Below, piece by piece: positions 35,250-48,634 of a DNA stretch of 64,000 nt. The position numbers and the translations under genes are program-made. Within the stretch, counting starts at the first letter, position 1; each line of letters begins with the position of its first letter. The notes beneath the pieces are model-generated. The model saw only the letters and a program-made list of their open reading frames with translations, had not been told where the DNA came from and did no database searches. Source of the stretch: an uncultured Pseudomonadota bacterium (GTDB lineage Bacteria > Pseudomonadota > Alphaproteobacteria > Rs-D84); NCBI GenBank assembly GCA_947307295.1, contig CAMZIQ010000003.1, positions 1-64,000 of the forward strand, read 5' to 3'.

Positions 35250-35972
35250 TTATAAAAAGCCCTTATCTGAATCCAACGGGTCGCTGTGGTCTGATGTATT
35301 ACCATCAACACTTAAAACCTTATATTCTATGACCCTGGTTCCCAATGGATTGGAAAGCAGTTTGTTCAGATTTTCCGGCCTTTTATCCAATACAGAATCT
35401 ATCTTTATTCGTATCATATAATTTTTTTGCACAGTCTGTCTACCACTATTTTTACAAATCCATACAAAATTCACAACGTATTCATTATAGTCGCTGTACC
35501 TGGGGGTAGTATCATTTATGGCTTGCTCTTGGGATGTTCCTGAAAAATTAACAGAACAAGAAAGCGCAGGCGGCTGATCGCCAGATGCGTAATCCATGTA
35601 ATCTGAATATAATGCTGTTTTCGTAAAAGCAGAATATACCGAATCGCTGGACCAACTTTTTACCACATTTGCCCAATTTCTTCTGGTTAAGCTCGCTTCT
35701 TTATACAAAGTATTTCGTGCGATGACGTATTCACGGACAAATCCCTGTTTGTAATTAGCAAGCGCGCGCGGATTGGTTTTTTCTGGAATTAACGGTTCTA
35801 TGACAGTATTCACAGAACGAGTTGGCGATAATAAAAAGAACACTTCTGGTCTTTCCAGCGGAATTAACTTTATCAAAGAAAACACCAACACAGCCAGCAC
35901 AACAATTGACGTTGCCAGCATAAACATCAGTATTCTTGATATCAAAATCGGCGGTTCTATTATCTTTGCCAC
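35250..35972 (-). CDS. virB8: VirB8-like type IV secretion assembly protein
   Basis: I start it at the GTG at 35972, preceded by GGGAG; a longer frame begins with TTG at 36008. The 240-residue protein has one N-terminal membrane helix (MLATSIVVLAVLVFSLI, about residues 18-34 from this start) and a periplasmic domain with the VirB8 pattern FVREYVIARNTLYKEASLTRRNWANVVKSW. Its beta strands (YNEYVVNFVWICK, NYMIRIKI) fit the family's NTF2-like fold. VirB8 nucleates the secretion core; the order virB8-virB9-virB10 is the usual one. No virB11, virD4 or pilin gene follows. Confidence 0.85.
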   Translation of the reverse strand: MAKIIEPPILISRILMFMLATSIVVLAVLVFSLIKLIPLERPEVFFLLSPTRSVNTVIEPLIPEKTNPRALANYKQGFVREYVIARNTLYKEASLTRRNWANVVKSWSSDSVYSAFTKTALYSDYMDYASGDQPPALSCSVNFSGTSQEQAINDTTPRYSDYNEYVVNFVWICKNSGRQTVQKNYMIRIKIDSVLDKRPENLNKLLSNPLGTRVIEYKVLSVDGNTSDHSDPLDSDKGFL

Positions 35973-36137
35973 GTGAACTCCCACATTATGTATTTTGATT
36001 CTAGACAATTTTATTTAACTAGCGCAAGTAAAAAAATTATAAATTTTGATAATTATTAGTTATTCATAAATTATTGATAATTAAACGATTGTTTTTTTGC
36101 TTGCGATAATTTTTTAAAAATATTATAATATTTCCGC

Positions 36138-36165
36138 TTGATTTTTAATATAGGTGTGCTATGCT
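36138..36165 (+). promoter_or_regulatory. Promoter of the tRNA-Trp-secE-nusG-rpl-rpo unit
   Basis: TTGATT (36138-36143) and TATGCT (36160-36165) are 16 bp apart, about 75 bp before tRNA-Trp. The remaining part of 36009-36240 is AT-rich with no other clear site. Confidence 0.55.
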
Positions 36166-36240
36166 CTCAACGATTATCAATGTAATAATGGCGAAATGCT
36201 GGGTATTTTTGATGGGGGTTGATGCGTAGAATTTTGTAAA

Positions 36241-36314
36241 AGGGGCTTAGTTCAACGGTAGAATATCGGTCTCCAAAACCGCGGATGAGGGTTCGATTCC
36301 TTCAGCCCCTGCCA
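36241..36314 (+). tRNA. tRNA-Trp (anticodon CCA)
   Basis: The 74-nt tRNA has acceptor stem AGGGGCT/AGCCCCT, anticodon loop CTCCAAA (CCA), a T-arm with TTCGATTC, discriminator G and encoded CCA. The top pair of the anticodon stem is a T-C mismatch. The tRNA-Trp-secE-nusG order is conserved in many bacteria. Confidence 0.96.
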
Positions 36315-36356
36315 GAGAAAAACATTGATACAACATGGCGAAAAACTGGGAAAAAT

Positions 36357-36536
36357 ATGAAAAAAATAATAGATTTTATTAAATCAGTGCGCAGTGAATG
36401 GTTCAAGATTGTTTGGCCAACACGTGAAACAGTTATACATACTACATTTATGATATTGGTATTTTCTGGTTTGGCTGCGTTGTTCTTTTTTATTATAGAC
36501 AGCATTTTGAATGCTTTGGTGAACTGGATTTTCTAA
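36357..36536 (+). CDS. secE: Preprotein translocase subunit SecE
   Basis: The 59-residue protein starts MKKIIDFIKSVRSEWFKIVWPTRETV and has one C-terminal helix (FMILVFSGLAALFFFIIDSIL), the short single-span SecE of most bacteria. The K-x-VWPTRxE motif is the conserved amphipathic helix. I chose 36357 because the upstream in-frame part lies inside the tRNA. nusG follows after 20 bp. Confidence 0.95.
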   Translation: MKKIIDFIKSVRSEWFKIVWPTRETVIHTTFMILVFSGLAALFFFIIDSILNALVNWIF

Positions 36537-36556
36537 AAGAATAAAAGGAAGACAGC

Positions 36557-37102
36557 ATGGAAGAAAAAATGCAGTGGTTTGTCGTTAACGTTCATACTTC
36601 TTGTGAAGACAAGGTTGCACGTGAGTTGCGTGAACAGATTGATAAACGTAAATTAAATGCTTATTTTGGTGAAATATTGGTTCCTACACGTGAAGTTTCT
36701 GAAATAAAAGCAGGAAAGCGTGTAAAAACAGAGAAAAAGTTTTTCCCAGGTTATATCGTTGTTCAAATGGTTATGAATAATGAAACTTTTTCTTTGGTTA
36801 AATTGATGCCCCAGGTTGTCATGTTCTTGGGTCAAAAGGTTAAAAATCAATCAAAGCCAATTCCTATTAGTGAAGCAGAAGCTCGTCGTTTGTTAAAGCA
36901 AGTCGAAGAAGGTTCTGTTGTCACAGAAGATACTGTCTATGAAGAAGGTCAAGAAGTGCATGTTATCGATGGGCCTTTTGCGAACTTTAATGGTATCGCA
37001 TCAAATGTTGATAATGTGAAACAAAAAATGACAGTGACGATTTTAGTATTTGGGCGTGAAACTAGTGTTGAACTAGATTTCTCCCAGGTAGAAAGAATTT
37101 AG
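36557..37102 (+). CDS. nusG: Transcription elongation/antitermination factor NusG
   Basis: The 181-residue protein has the N-terminal NGN domain (WFVVNVHTSCEDKVARELREQ, FFPGYIVVQM) and a C-terminal KOW domain (VIDGPFANFNGI). It links RNA polymerase to Rho and ribosomes. Second gene after tRNA-Trp, as expected. Confidence 0.97.
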   Translation: MEEKMQWFVVNVHTSCEDKVARELREQIDKRKLNAYFGEILVPTREVSEIKAGKRVKTEKKFFPGYIVVQMVMNNETFSLVKLMPQVVMFLGQKVKNQSKPIPISEAEARRLLKQVEEGSVVTEDTVYEEGQEVHVIDGPFANFNGIASNVDNVKQKMTVTILVFGRETSVELDFSQVERI

Positions 37103-37193
37103 TCTTTATGGCTGAATACCGTGGTAGATGCGCCACATCGCACCACGACACTAACCAGATGTGAAAACATCATAACAAAAAACGGAGTGAAAA

Positions 37194-37625
37194 ATGGCAA
37201 AAAAAGAACTTAAAGGGATTGTAAAATTAGTAGTCCCTGCAAAACAAGCAAATCCTGCGCCTCCAATTGGACCTGCGTTGGGTGCTGCTGGTGTTAACAT
37301 CGCAGAATTCTGCAAACAATTTAATGACAAAACAGCTGATAAAGAACCAGGAATGCCAATTCCTTGCATAATTACTGTTTATACAGATCGCACTTTCGAA
37401 TTCATTATGAAATTGCCACCTGTGTCATATTATATTAAAAAAGCGTTAAAATTGAAAACTGGTTCTCATAAACCAGGTCGTGAATTTGTTGGCACTATTA
37501 CAAAAGCACAAATTGAAGAAATTGCAAAGAACAAAATGCCTGATTTGAATTGTTCCACAATTGAATCTGCAATGAATATCGTTGCTGGTCAATGTCGTTC
37601 TATGGGTGTAAAGGTGGAGGGCTAA
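37194..37625 (+). CDS. rplK: Large-subunit ribosomal protein uL11
   Basis: The 143-residue protein carries KLVVPAKQANPAPPIGPALG near the start and the C-terminal rRNA-binding domain with SMGVKVEG at the end. It forms the GTPase-associated centre with L10 and L12. rplA follows after 3 bases. Confidence 0.98.
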   Translation: MAKKELKGIVKLVVPAKQANPAPPIGPALGAAGVNIAEFCKQFNDKTADKEPGMPIPCIITVYTDRTFEFIMKLPPVSYYIKKALKLKTGSHKPGREFVGTITKAQIEEIAKNKMPDLNCSTIESAMNIVAGQCRSMGVKVEG

Positions 37626-37628
37626 GTC

Positions 37629-38303
37629 ATGAAAATTACAAAAAGAAAACAAACTTGGTCCACATTGGATTCTAAAAAAGTTTACACATTAAACGAAGCT
37701 ATTGAAACATTGCGTGGTTTTTGTTCTTCTAAATTTGATGAAAGTTTAGAAATTGCAATCAGATTGGGTATTGATGTGACCAAAGCTGATCAAAATATCC
37801 GTGGTATGTTATCTTTGCCAAATGGCACAGGTAAAAAAGTCCGCGTTGCAGTATTTACTGTGAACAGCCAAGACGAAGCCAAGAAAGCTGGCGCAGATGT
37901 TGTCGGTGGTGAAGAATTGATTGAAAAAGTAGCTGGTGGATTTTTGGATTTTGATCGTGTTATCGCAACACCTGATATGATGCCAAAAATGTCAAAAGTT
38001 GCTCGTGTTTTGGGACCAAAAGGCTTAATGCCAAATCCAAAATTAGGCACAGTCACTAACAATGTTGCAGAAGCAGTTGCCAGCGCAAAAGCAGGACAAA
38101 TTGAATACCGTGCTGAAAAGAAAGGTATTATCCATGCTGGTATTGGTAAAATGTCTTTTGCTACAGACAAATTGGTCGAAAATGCAAACGCATTAATTGA
38201 ACAATTGAAAAAAGTTAAACCTGCATCTGCTAAGGGTCAATATATCTTGGGATGCAGCGTTGCTACAACCCAAGGCCCAGGCTTAAAGGTTGAAGTAAAA
38301 TAA
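37629..38303 (+). CDS. rplA: Large-subunit ribosomal protein uL1
   Basis: The 224-residue protein shows the L1 core: MLSLPNGTGKKVRVAVF and VLGPKGLMPNPKLGTVT, and GKMSFATDKLVENA. It forms the L1 stalk that moves E-site tRNA. In many bacteria it represses its own operon by binding the rplK leader. Confidence 0.98.
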   Translation: MKITKRKQTWSTLDSKKVYTLNEAIETLRGFCSSKFDESLEIAIRLGIDVTKADQNIRGMLSLPNGTGKKVRVAVFTVNSQDEAKKAGADVVGGEELIEKVAGGFLDFDRVIATPDMMPKMSKVARVLGPKGLMPNPKLGTVTNNVAEAVASAKAGQIEYRAEKKGIIHAGIGKMSFATDKLVENANALIEQLKKVKPASAKGQYILGCSVATTQGPGLKVEVK

Positions 38304-38479
38304 TTTATGGTGGGGAAACCCACCATAAAAATGGATTTCTGTCCGAGACTGATGGTGTGAAGAAAATCACTTAATTTCCATCATAGACAAAGAAAGATTC
38401 TTTGGGGCAGAAAACAAAGCCCCACCGGTGGGAAACCACAGATGGAAAGATTAACAAAAAGCTTAAAAGGATATATAAG
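38304..38479 (+). promoter_or_regulatory. rplJ leader with alternative hairpins (L10-leader-like)
   Basis: The 176-bp gap holds a perfect 10-bp GAAA-tetraloop hairpin (38305-38328) and, nearer rplJ, two stems that exclude each other: TGGGGC/GCCCCA (38403-38424) and the palindrome CCCACCGGTGGG (38421-38432) followed by GGAAACCAC. Known L10 leaders bind the L10(L12)4 complex to control rplJL; this region would fit, but I cannot confirm the consensus. Confidence 0.5.
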
Positions 38480-38959
38480 ATGAGACGCGAACAAAAATCA
38501 GATTTGATTTCAGCGTTGCAGTCGTCCTTGAAAGAAGCAGACGGTGTTTTCGTCATTGAAAACCATGGTTTGACTGTGAAAGAAATGGAAACTTTGCGTA
38601 ATGAATTACGTCCATTGGTTTCTGTTTTCAAAGTTGTCAAAAACCGTTTGATGAAATTGGCATTAAAAGATACCAATTTTGAAGCTGTATCTGATTTTAT
38701 GAAACATCCAACAGCCGTTGCAGTTGCAACAGATGCGTTGGCTGTGACAAAAGTTTTGGCAAAATTTGCCGAAGAACACCAAAAATTAACAATTATTGGT
38801 GGTAAAATAGATGCAGAACTTCTTGATGTGAACGGCGTTGTGCAATTATCCAAGCTTCCATCATTGCTTGAAATTCGTGGTACTATCGCACGTATATTGG
38901 TAGAACCAGCATCACGTTTGGCACGTGTTTCAGCAGAGTATGGAAAAAAACAAAATTAA
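38480..38959 (+). CDS. rplJ: Large-subunit ribosomal protein uL10
   Basis: The start at 38480 (MRREQKSDLISALQSSL) follows AAAAGGA; the longer frame from 38402 runs through leader hairpins and is rejected. The 159-residue protein has the L10 pattern with VIENHGLTVKEMETLRNELRP, VKNRLMKLAL and VAVATDALAV, and a C-terminal helix that carries the L12 dimers. rplL follows after 21 bp. Confidence 0.96.
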   Translation: MRREQKSDLISALQSSLKEADGVFVIENHGLTVKEMETLRNELRPLVSVFKVVKNRLMKLALKDTNFEAVSDFMKHPTAVAVATDALAVTKVLAKFAEEHQKLTIIGGKIDAELLDVNGVVQLSKLPSLLEIRGTIARILVEPASRLARVSAEYGKKQN

Positions 38960-38980
38960 AAACTCAATAAGGAGTAAAAA

Positions 38981-39349
38981 ATGGCAGATATTCAAAAAAT
39001 AGTTGAAGAATTGTCAAAATTGACTGTTCAAGAAGCAGTTGAATTATCAAAAGCATTGGAAGAAACATGGGGCGTAAGTGCTGCTGCTGCTGTTGCAGTT
39101 GCTGCTGGTCCTGCTGCCGGTGCTGCAGCTGAAGAAAAAACAGAATTTGATGTTATCTTGGCAGATGCCGGTGCAAACAAATTGGCTGTTATCAAAGCTG
39201 TTAAAGACATCACAGGTTTGGGTTTAGGCGAAGCAAAAGCTTTGGTTGAATCTGCACCTAAGGCTGTTAAAGAAGCAGTTGCAAAAGATGAAGCTGAAAA
39301 AATGAAAGCTACATTAGAAGCAGCTGGCGCAAAAGTAGAAATGAAATAA
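38981..39349 (+). CDS. rplL: Large-subunit ribosomal protein bL12
   Basis: The 122-residue protein has the N-terminal dimerisation part ([22 protein letters not shown]), an Ala-rich hinge ([19 protein letters not shown]) and the C-terminal factor-binding domain ([32 protein letters not shown] starts). It recruits elongation factors. Confidence 0.98.
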   Translation: MADIQKIVEELSKLTVQEAVELSKALEETWGVSAAAAVAVAAGPAAGAAAEEKTEFDVILADAGANKLAVIKAVKDITGLGLGEAKALVESAPKAVKEAVAKDEAEKMKATLEAAGAKVEMK

Positions 39350-39513
39350 TTTCTGCTGGAATCGATGATTCCAAAACTAAATTGCATTCTATGCAATTTC
39401 GCCGCCCGCCAAGATGAAAAATTCTGTGGCGGGCACACAGGCGTAAAAAGGTGATAAACTTTTTTCGTTTGCAAAATAAAAACACAGAAGAGAAAAATAA
39501 AAGGATTCAGAAA
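39350..39513 (+). terminator. Hairpin-rich rplL-rpoB spacer (possible attenuator)
   Basis: AAATTGCAT/ATGCAATTT (39379-39399, 9 bp, 3-nt loop) and GCCCGCCA/TGGCGGGC (39404-39434) form two stable stems. Neither ends in a T-run. As in other bacteria, the spacer could lower transcription into rpoB or be an RNase site. Confidence 0.45.
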
Positions 39514-43649
<4,136 letters not shown>

Positions 43650-43650
<1 letters not shown>

Positions 43651-43690
43651 TGGCTGGGCCATCAGGCAACGCAAGTTGCCTGCCGGCCAC
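43650..43690 (+). other. Hairpin between rpoB and rpoC
   Basis: CAGGCAAC-GCAA-GTTGCCTG, a GNRA-loop hairpin at 43663-43682, sits inside outer GTGGC/GCCAC arms. No T-run follows, so an mRNA processing or stability role is more likely than termination. Confidence 0.5.
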
Positions 43691-43726
43691 AAGGCACTTT
43701 TAGTGACATAAAAGGAGCAAAAACAA

Positions 43727-46700
43727 ATGACAAATATGTTGCAAAAGATATTTGGACAAATAGAAACCAAGGAACAATTTGATGCTTTGCGTATTTCTAT
43801 TGCGTCCCCAGAAGAAATTCTTTCCTGGTCGCATGGTGAAGTGAAAAAGCCAGAAACAATCAACTATCATTCCTTGAAACCAGAAGCAGAAGGTTTGTTC
43901 TGTCAACAAATTTTCGGTCCGGTCAAAGATTACGAATGTGCATGCGGAAAATATAAACGTATTAAGTTCCGTGGTGTAGTTTGTGAACGTTGCGGGGTCG
44001 AAGTTGGTTCTTCCGCGGTTCGTCGTGAACGTATGGGACATATCAAATTGGCTATACCTGTGGCACATACTTGGTTTTTACGTGAAGGTAAAATTGCTAC
44101 ATTGTTGAACAATTTGCCACAAAAGAAATTGGAACAAGTGATTTCTTATGATGCTTATATTGTGACAGAACCAGGTTTAACCAGTTTGAAACAATATGAT
44201 GTCATCAGCGAAGATGAATATCAGGCTGCGGTTGAAGAATTTGGTGAAGATTCTTTCCATGTCGGCATCGGTGCCGAAGGTGTTCGTTCTATAATCGCTA
44301 ATTTGGATATGGGCGATGAAAGAACACGTTTGCGTGCTGAATTGGCAGAAACAAAATCAGAAGCAAAACGCAAATCGATTATTAAACAATTAAAATTGGT
44401 TGAATCATTCTTGGATTCTAAAACTGAACCACAATGGATGTTGCCTGATATTATCCCGGTGATTCCACCAGATATGCGTCCACTTGTTAACTTAGATGCT
44501 GGGCATGTTGCTGCATCTGATTTGAATGATTTGTATCGTCGTGTGATTATCCGTAATAATCGTTTGAAAAGATTTATGGAAATGCACGCGCCAGAAATCA
44601 TTGTTCGTAATGAAAAACGTATGTTGCAAGAAGCAGTAGATTCATTATTTGATAATGGGCACAAGGCACGTCCAATGGTTTCACAAAACCGCCGTCCATT
44701 AAAATCTTTGTCAGATTCTTTGCAGGGTAAATCTGGACGTTTCCGTATGCACATGTTGGGTAAACGTGTAGATTATTCTGGACGTAGTGTTATTACACCT
44801 GGACCGACATTGCGTATGCATCAGGTTGGTTTGCCAAAAACAATGGCGTTGGAATTGTTTAAACCGTTTGTTTTTGCTAAATTGTTGGCTGGTGATTATG
44901 CTAACACTTTAAAGACAGCACGCAAAATGGTTGAAAATGGTGAAGACATCGTATGGGAAATTTTGGAAAAAGTTATTTACCAACATCCTGTATTGTTAAA
45001 CCGTGCGCCAACTTTGCATAGATTGTCTTTGATTGCCTTTGAACCAGTTTTAATAGAAGGTAAAGCAATCCGTTTGCATCCATTGGTTTGCGCTGGATTT
45101 AATGCGGACTTTGACGGTGACCAGATGTCTGTTCATGTTCCTATTTCTTTGGAAGCACAATTGGAAGCACGCACATTGATGTTATCAACAAATAATGTGT
45201 TGTCGCCTGCTAATGGTGAACCTATGACAGTACCATCACAAGACATGGTTTTGGGTGTTTACTATATCTCTTTGATAAACGGCGAACATGATGAAAAGAA
45301 ATCACCACGTTTTGTAAATATGGACGAAGTGCAAATGGCATTGGAAAACAAAACAATCACATTGCACACACCAATTTACGCACGTATCAACGGCAAAAAA
45401 TATGCTACTACCGCAGGTCGTATGATATTGGGTGAATTATTGCCTAAATCTGACAATATGCCGTTTGATTTGGTAAATAAAGTTATGCCAAGAAAAGAAA
45501 TCAAAAAATTATTGGCAACAGCGTATGAACGTTGCGGTGATAAAGCTATGATTTTATTGGCTGACGCTTTGAAAGATACCGGTTTTGAACAGGCTGTGCG
45601 CAGTGGTATTTCAATCGGATTTGATGATGTTGTTGTTCCTGCTGAAAAAGAAGCAATAATTACCAGATCTGAAAAAGCAGCGGCAGAAATTGAATCACAA
45701 TATCAAAACGGTCTGCTTTCCAGCGGTGAACGTCATAATAAATTGATTGATTTGTGGCAGCATACAACCGATGAATTGGGTGATAAAGCATATGCATCAC
45801 TTGGTAATACAACGGGTGATAATTGGAATTCTATTCACATGATGGCTTTGTCTGGTGCTCGTGGTTCTAAGGGTCAGATTCAGCAGTTGGCAGGTATGCG
45901 TGGTATGATGCAGAAGCCTGATGGTTCTATTATTGAAGTTCCAATTATTTCGAACTTTAAAGAAGGTTTAACCATGTCCGAATACTTTACTTCCACCCAC
46001 GGTGCACGTAAAGGTATGGCGGATACGGCTTTGAAAACTGCTACAGCTGGTTATTTGACACGTCGTTTGGTCGATTTGGCAATTAACACAGTTATCACAG
46101 AACACGATTGTGGAACGCATGAATTCATTACAGCAAAACCAGTATACCAAGGTTCTACATTGTCTGTACCATTGGGTGACGTTGTTTTGGGACGCACCGC
46201 GGCACATGATGTTGTACATCCTTTAACCAAAGAAGTTATTGTAAAAGCTGGTGAATTGATTACTAAATCAGCAGCACGTCAAATCAATGAATCTGGATTA
46301 CCAAGTGTTGATGTCCGCAGCGTTTTGACATGCCAAAGCGATGGTTTGTGTGCAAAATGTTATGGTATGGATTTGTCCAGAAATGCGCTGGTCCATGTTG
46401 GCGAAGCGGTTGGTTTGATTGCAGGTCAATCAATTGGTGAACCTGGAACTCAGTTGACTTTGCGTACTTTCCACATTGGTGGTATTGCCGAAGGTAGTTC
46501 AGAATCACACTTTATTGAAATGCCAGTTGCTGGAAAAATCAAATTGGATAACGTTAACACAATTACTAATTCTGCCGGTCGTGTGGTTGTTTTATCACGT
46601 ACTGGTAAAATCGGTGTTGTTGGTGAAGACGGCAAAGAATTATTCTCGGTTGCGTTGCCTTATGCTTCTATGTTGTTGGTTAACGATGGGGACAAGGTTG

Positions 46701-47839
46701 AAAAAGGTCAAAAAGTCGCGGAATGGGATCCATATTCCAACACAATCATTGCTGAAAAAGACGGTATTGTATCGTTCAATGATTTGATTGAAAACGTTTC
46801 TTACCAAGAAGAATTAGATGCTGTCACAGGTATCGTTTCTCGCAAGGTTATAAACTGGAAAACAAATACCAAGAAAGCACTCAGCCCATCAATCCGTATT
46901 GTTGATGAAAAAGGCAATGTGATATCTTTGGGTGGCAAAAAAATCGCAGAATATTTATTGCCAACATATTCAACCCTGAATGTGTCAAATGGTGATAAGA
47001 TACATGCTGGCGATATTTTGGCACGTATTCCTGTTCAAACCAAAAAGACGGGCGATATTACAGGCGGTCTGCCACGTGTTGAAGAATTGTTGGAAATCCG
47101 CCGTCCTGCAAATCCTGCTTTGTTGGCAGAGGTTGATGGTACAATTGAATTGGAAGATGCAAAATCTAAAATCATCATCCGTATTGAACCGACAGATGGT
47201 ACAGCGCCAGTTGAATATGCTGTGCCAAAGGGAACAAACCTTTTGGTTCGCAGCGGCGATATTGTACACAAGGCTGATAAATTGGTTGATGGTGATCCTG
47301 TACCACAAGACATATTGCGTATCTTGGGTCAGAAAGCATTGGCACAATTTATGGTGGAACAAGTTCAACAAGTTTATCGTTTACAGGGCGTGTCCATCAA
47401 CGACAAACACATTGAAATATTGATACGTGAAATGACACGTCGTGTAGAAATCAGCGACCCAGGCGATACAACGTTCTTGGGTGGTGCGGTTGTTGACCGT
47501 GTTGATTTCGAAGAAGAAAACGCACGTGTTGCCAAAGATAATGGTCGCGTGGCAACGGCTTCTCAGGTATTGGTTGGTTTGACTCGTGCATCATTAACTT
47601 CACGTTCATTCATATCAAATGCGTCGTTCCAACAGACTACAAAGGTGTTGGTAGATGCAGCAATTAATGGTTCAACTGATAAATTGGTTGGCGTGAATGA
47701 AAATGTGGTTGTTGGTCGTCTTGTTCCAATTGGAACTGGGGCATACGTCCGTCGCGTTCGTGAAATTGCCAAAGAAGAAGAAAAAGCTGAAAAACTGGCA
47801 CGCGAAGGCGGAAAACAACAGCAATTGTTGGACATCTAA
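43727..47839 (+). CDS. rpoC: DNA-directed RNA polymerase subunit beta'
   Basis: The 1370-residue protein carries the N-terminal zinc finger (CACGKYKRIKFRGVVCERCG), the catalytic NADFDGDQM, and the second zinc region (C...CAKCYG) near residue 870-890. The C-terminus carries REMTRRVEISDPGDTTFL and ends in a Glu/Lys-rich tail. Length is close to E. coli (1407). An AAGGAG site is upstream. Confidence 0.98.
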   Translation: MTNMLQKIFGQIETKEQFDALRISIASPEEILSWSHGEVKKPETINYHSLKPEAEGLFCQQIFGPVKDYECACGKYKRIKFRGVVCERCGVEVGSSAVRRERMGHIKLAIPVAHTWFLREGKIATLLNNLPQKKLEQVISYDAYIVTEPGLTSLKQYDVISEDEYQAAVEEFGEDSFHVGIGAEGVRSIIANLDMGDERTRLRAELAETKSEAKRKSIIKQLKLVESFLDSKTEPQWMLPDIIPVIPPDMRPLVNLDAGHVAASDLNDLYRRVIIRNNRLKRFMEMHAPEIIVRNEKRMLQEAVDSLFDNGHKARPMVSQNRRPLKSLSDSLQGKSGRFRMHMLGKRVDYSGRSVITPGPTLRMHQVGLPKTMALELFKPFVFAKLLAGDYANTLKTARKMVENGEDIVWEILEKVIYQHPVLLNRAPTLHRLSLIAFEPVLIEGKAIRLHPLVCAGFNADFDGDQMSVHVPISLEAQLEARTLMLSTNNVLSPANGEPMTVPSQDMVLGVYYISLINGEHDEKKSPRFVNMDEVQMALENKTITLHTPIYARINGKKYATTAGRMILGELLPKSDNMPFDLVNKVMPRKEIKKLLATAYERCGDKAMILLADALKDTGFEQAVRSGISIGFDDVVVPAEKEAIITRSEKAAAEIESQYQNGLLSSGERHNKLIDLWQHTTDELGDKAYASLGNTTGDNWNSIHMMALSGARGSKGQIQQLAGMRGMMQKPDGSIIEVPIISNFKEGLTMSEYFTSTHGARKGMADTALKTATAGYLTRRLVDLAINTVITEHDCGTHEFITAKPVYQGSTLSVPLGDVVLGRTAAHDVVHPLTKEVIVKAGELITKSAARQINESGLPSVDVRSVLTCQSDGLCAKCYGMDLSRNALVHVGEAVGLIAGQSIGEPGTQLTLRTFHIGGIAEGSSESHFIEMPVAGKIKLDNVNTITNSAGRVVVLSRTGKIGVVGEDGKELFSVALPYASMLLVNDGDKVEKGQKVAEWDPYSNTIIAEKDGIVSFNDLIENVSYQEELDAVTGIVSRKVINWKTNTKKALSPSIRIVDEKGNVISLGGKKIAEYLLPTYSTLNVSNGDKIHAGDILARIPVQTKKTGDITGGLPRVEELLEIRRPANPALLAEVDGTIELEDAKSKIIIRIEPTDGTAPVEYAVPKGTNLLVRSGDIVHKADKLVDGDPVPQDILRILGQKALAQFMVEQVQQVYRLQGVSINDKHIEILIREMTRRVEISDPGDTTFLGGAVVDRVDFEEENARVAKDNGRVATASQVLVGLTRASLTSRSFISNASFQQTTKVLVDAAINGSTDKLVGVNENVVVGRLVPIGTGAYVRRVREIAKEEEKAEKLAREGGKQQQLLDI

Positions 47840-47844
47840 TATGA

Positions 47845-47869
47845 AATACCCGGTTAAATACCGGGTATT
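47845..47869 (+). terminator. Hairpin after rpoC
   Basis: AATACCCGG/CCGGGTATT pair perfectly over 9 bp with a 7-nt loop directly after rpoC. A T-run is lacking, so it may reduce rather than end transcription. Confidence 0.5.
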
Positions 47870-47920
47870 AACAACAGAGTGGGAAATAAAAAGAGTAAAT
47901 AAAAAATAAAGGTGAATCAT

Positions 47921-48328
47921 ATGAGACAAAATATGTCAGAACAGATTAAAAAACTTCCTCATGAAAACGTGATGAAAGCGGTGTGGGCTAATTTGAAAGG
48001 GGAAAAGTTAACATACCCAGGTATAGATAATTTTATAGGTATCGCCAGATTGCAATGGGTAATGATAGATGCACATTACAATGATTACCTTTTTACCGAA
48101 CCAGAATATTTTAAAATCGCGAGATTTGCAGCAAACAAATGGCCAGAAGAAATACATCGTGTTCATGCTGATAAATTGTCTGCCGAACATTTTAATGAGG
48201 TTGTGTCAACTGCCTTACGTGCATGCTACGGGGATGAAAAAAAGCAGCAATTAATTAAACATTTTGAAAAAAGCAAATCTGTAATGCCGATGTTTGCAGC
48301 AACAAAAACAAACCAATATGATGCATAG
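47921..48328 (+). CDS. Uncharacterised 135-residue protein
   Basis: I start it at the ATG at 47921 (MRQNMSEQIKKLPHENVMK), preceded by AAAGGTG; a GTG at 47912 lies within that site. The product is soluble and mostly helical, with a Trp/Tyr-rich middle (RLQWVMIDAHYNDYLFTEPEYFKIARFAANKWPEE starts) and SAEHFNEVVSTALRACYG. I do not recognise it. It lies between rpoC and rpmF. Confidence 0.75.
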   Translation: MRQNMSEQIKKLPHENVMKAVWANLKGEKLTYPGIDNFIGIARLQWVMIDAHYNDYLFTEPEYFKIARFAANKWPEEIHRVHADKLSAEHFNEVVSTALRACYGDEKKQQLIKHFEKSKSVMPMFAATKTNQYDA

Positions 48329-48363
48329 TATATTAAATTTATAAAAAGATTATAACTTTTTCC

Positions 48364-48391
48364 TTGCAAAAGGCTAATAATTATATAGAAT
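48364..48391 (+). promoter_or_regulatory. Promoter of rpmF
   Basis: TTGCAA (48364-48369) and TAGAAT (48386-48391) are 16 bp apart, 30 bp before the rpmF start. Confidence 0.55.
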
Positions 48392-48420
48392 TAAAGACTG
48401 TCAAATAAAAGGATTGTAAA

Positions 48421-48570
48421 ATGGCAACTCCAAAAAGTAAAACAAGTAAAGCTCGTTCTGCACAACGTCGTTCTCATGATGCGTTGTCTGTAATGCCAGT
48501 AAGCGTTTGCAAAAAATGTGGCGAAAAGAAACGTCCACATCATGTTTGCCCTGCGTGTGGATCTAAATAA
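48421..48570 (+). CDS. rpmF: Large-subunit ribosomal protein bL32
   Basis: The 49-residue protein reads MATPKSKTSKARSAQRRSH and then a four-cysteine zinc site CKKC...CPAC. It is slightly shorter than E. coli L32 (57). AAAGGA precedes the start. The rpmF-plsX order is conserved in proteobacteria. Confidence 0.95.
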   Translation: MATPKSKTSKARSAQRRSHDALSVMPVSVCKKCGEKKRPHHVCPACGSK

Positions 48571-48587
48571 AACTTGTAAAAGGAATC

Positions 48588-48627
48588 AAAGGGGGCAGGG
48601 ATAATTTATCCACTTGCCCTTTTTTTA
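48588..48627 (+). terminator. Terminator between rpmF and plsX
   Basis: GGGCA-G-GGAT pairs with ATCC-act-TGCCC, ending in seven Ts. Only 7 bp separate the T-run from the plsX start, so plsX depends on read-through or on a promoter I cannot see. Confidence 0.75.
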
Positions 48628-48634
48628 TATAAAA

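Noticed and set aside
38402..38479. Longer rplJ frame from a TTG at 38402
   Set aside because: It translates leader hairpins; AAAAGGA and the conserved N-terminus fit 38480.
39451..39513. Longer rpoB frame
   Set aside because: It starts in the rplL-rpoB spacer; the family N-terminus begins at 39514.
46980..47423. Forward and reverse frames inside rpoC
   Set aside because: They overlap highly conserved beta' sequence and are shadows.
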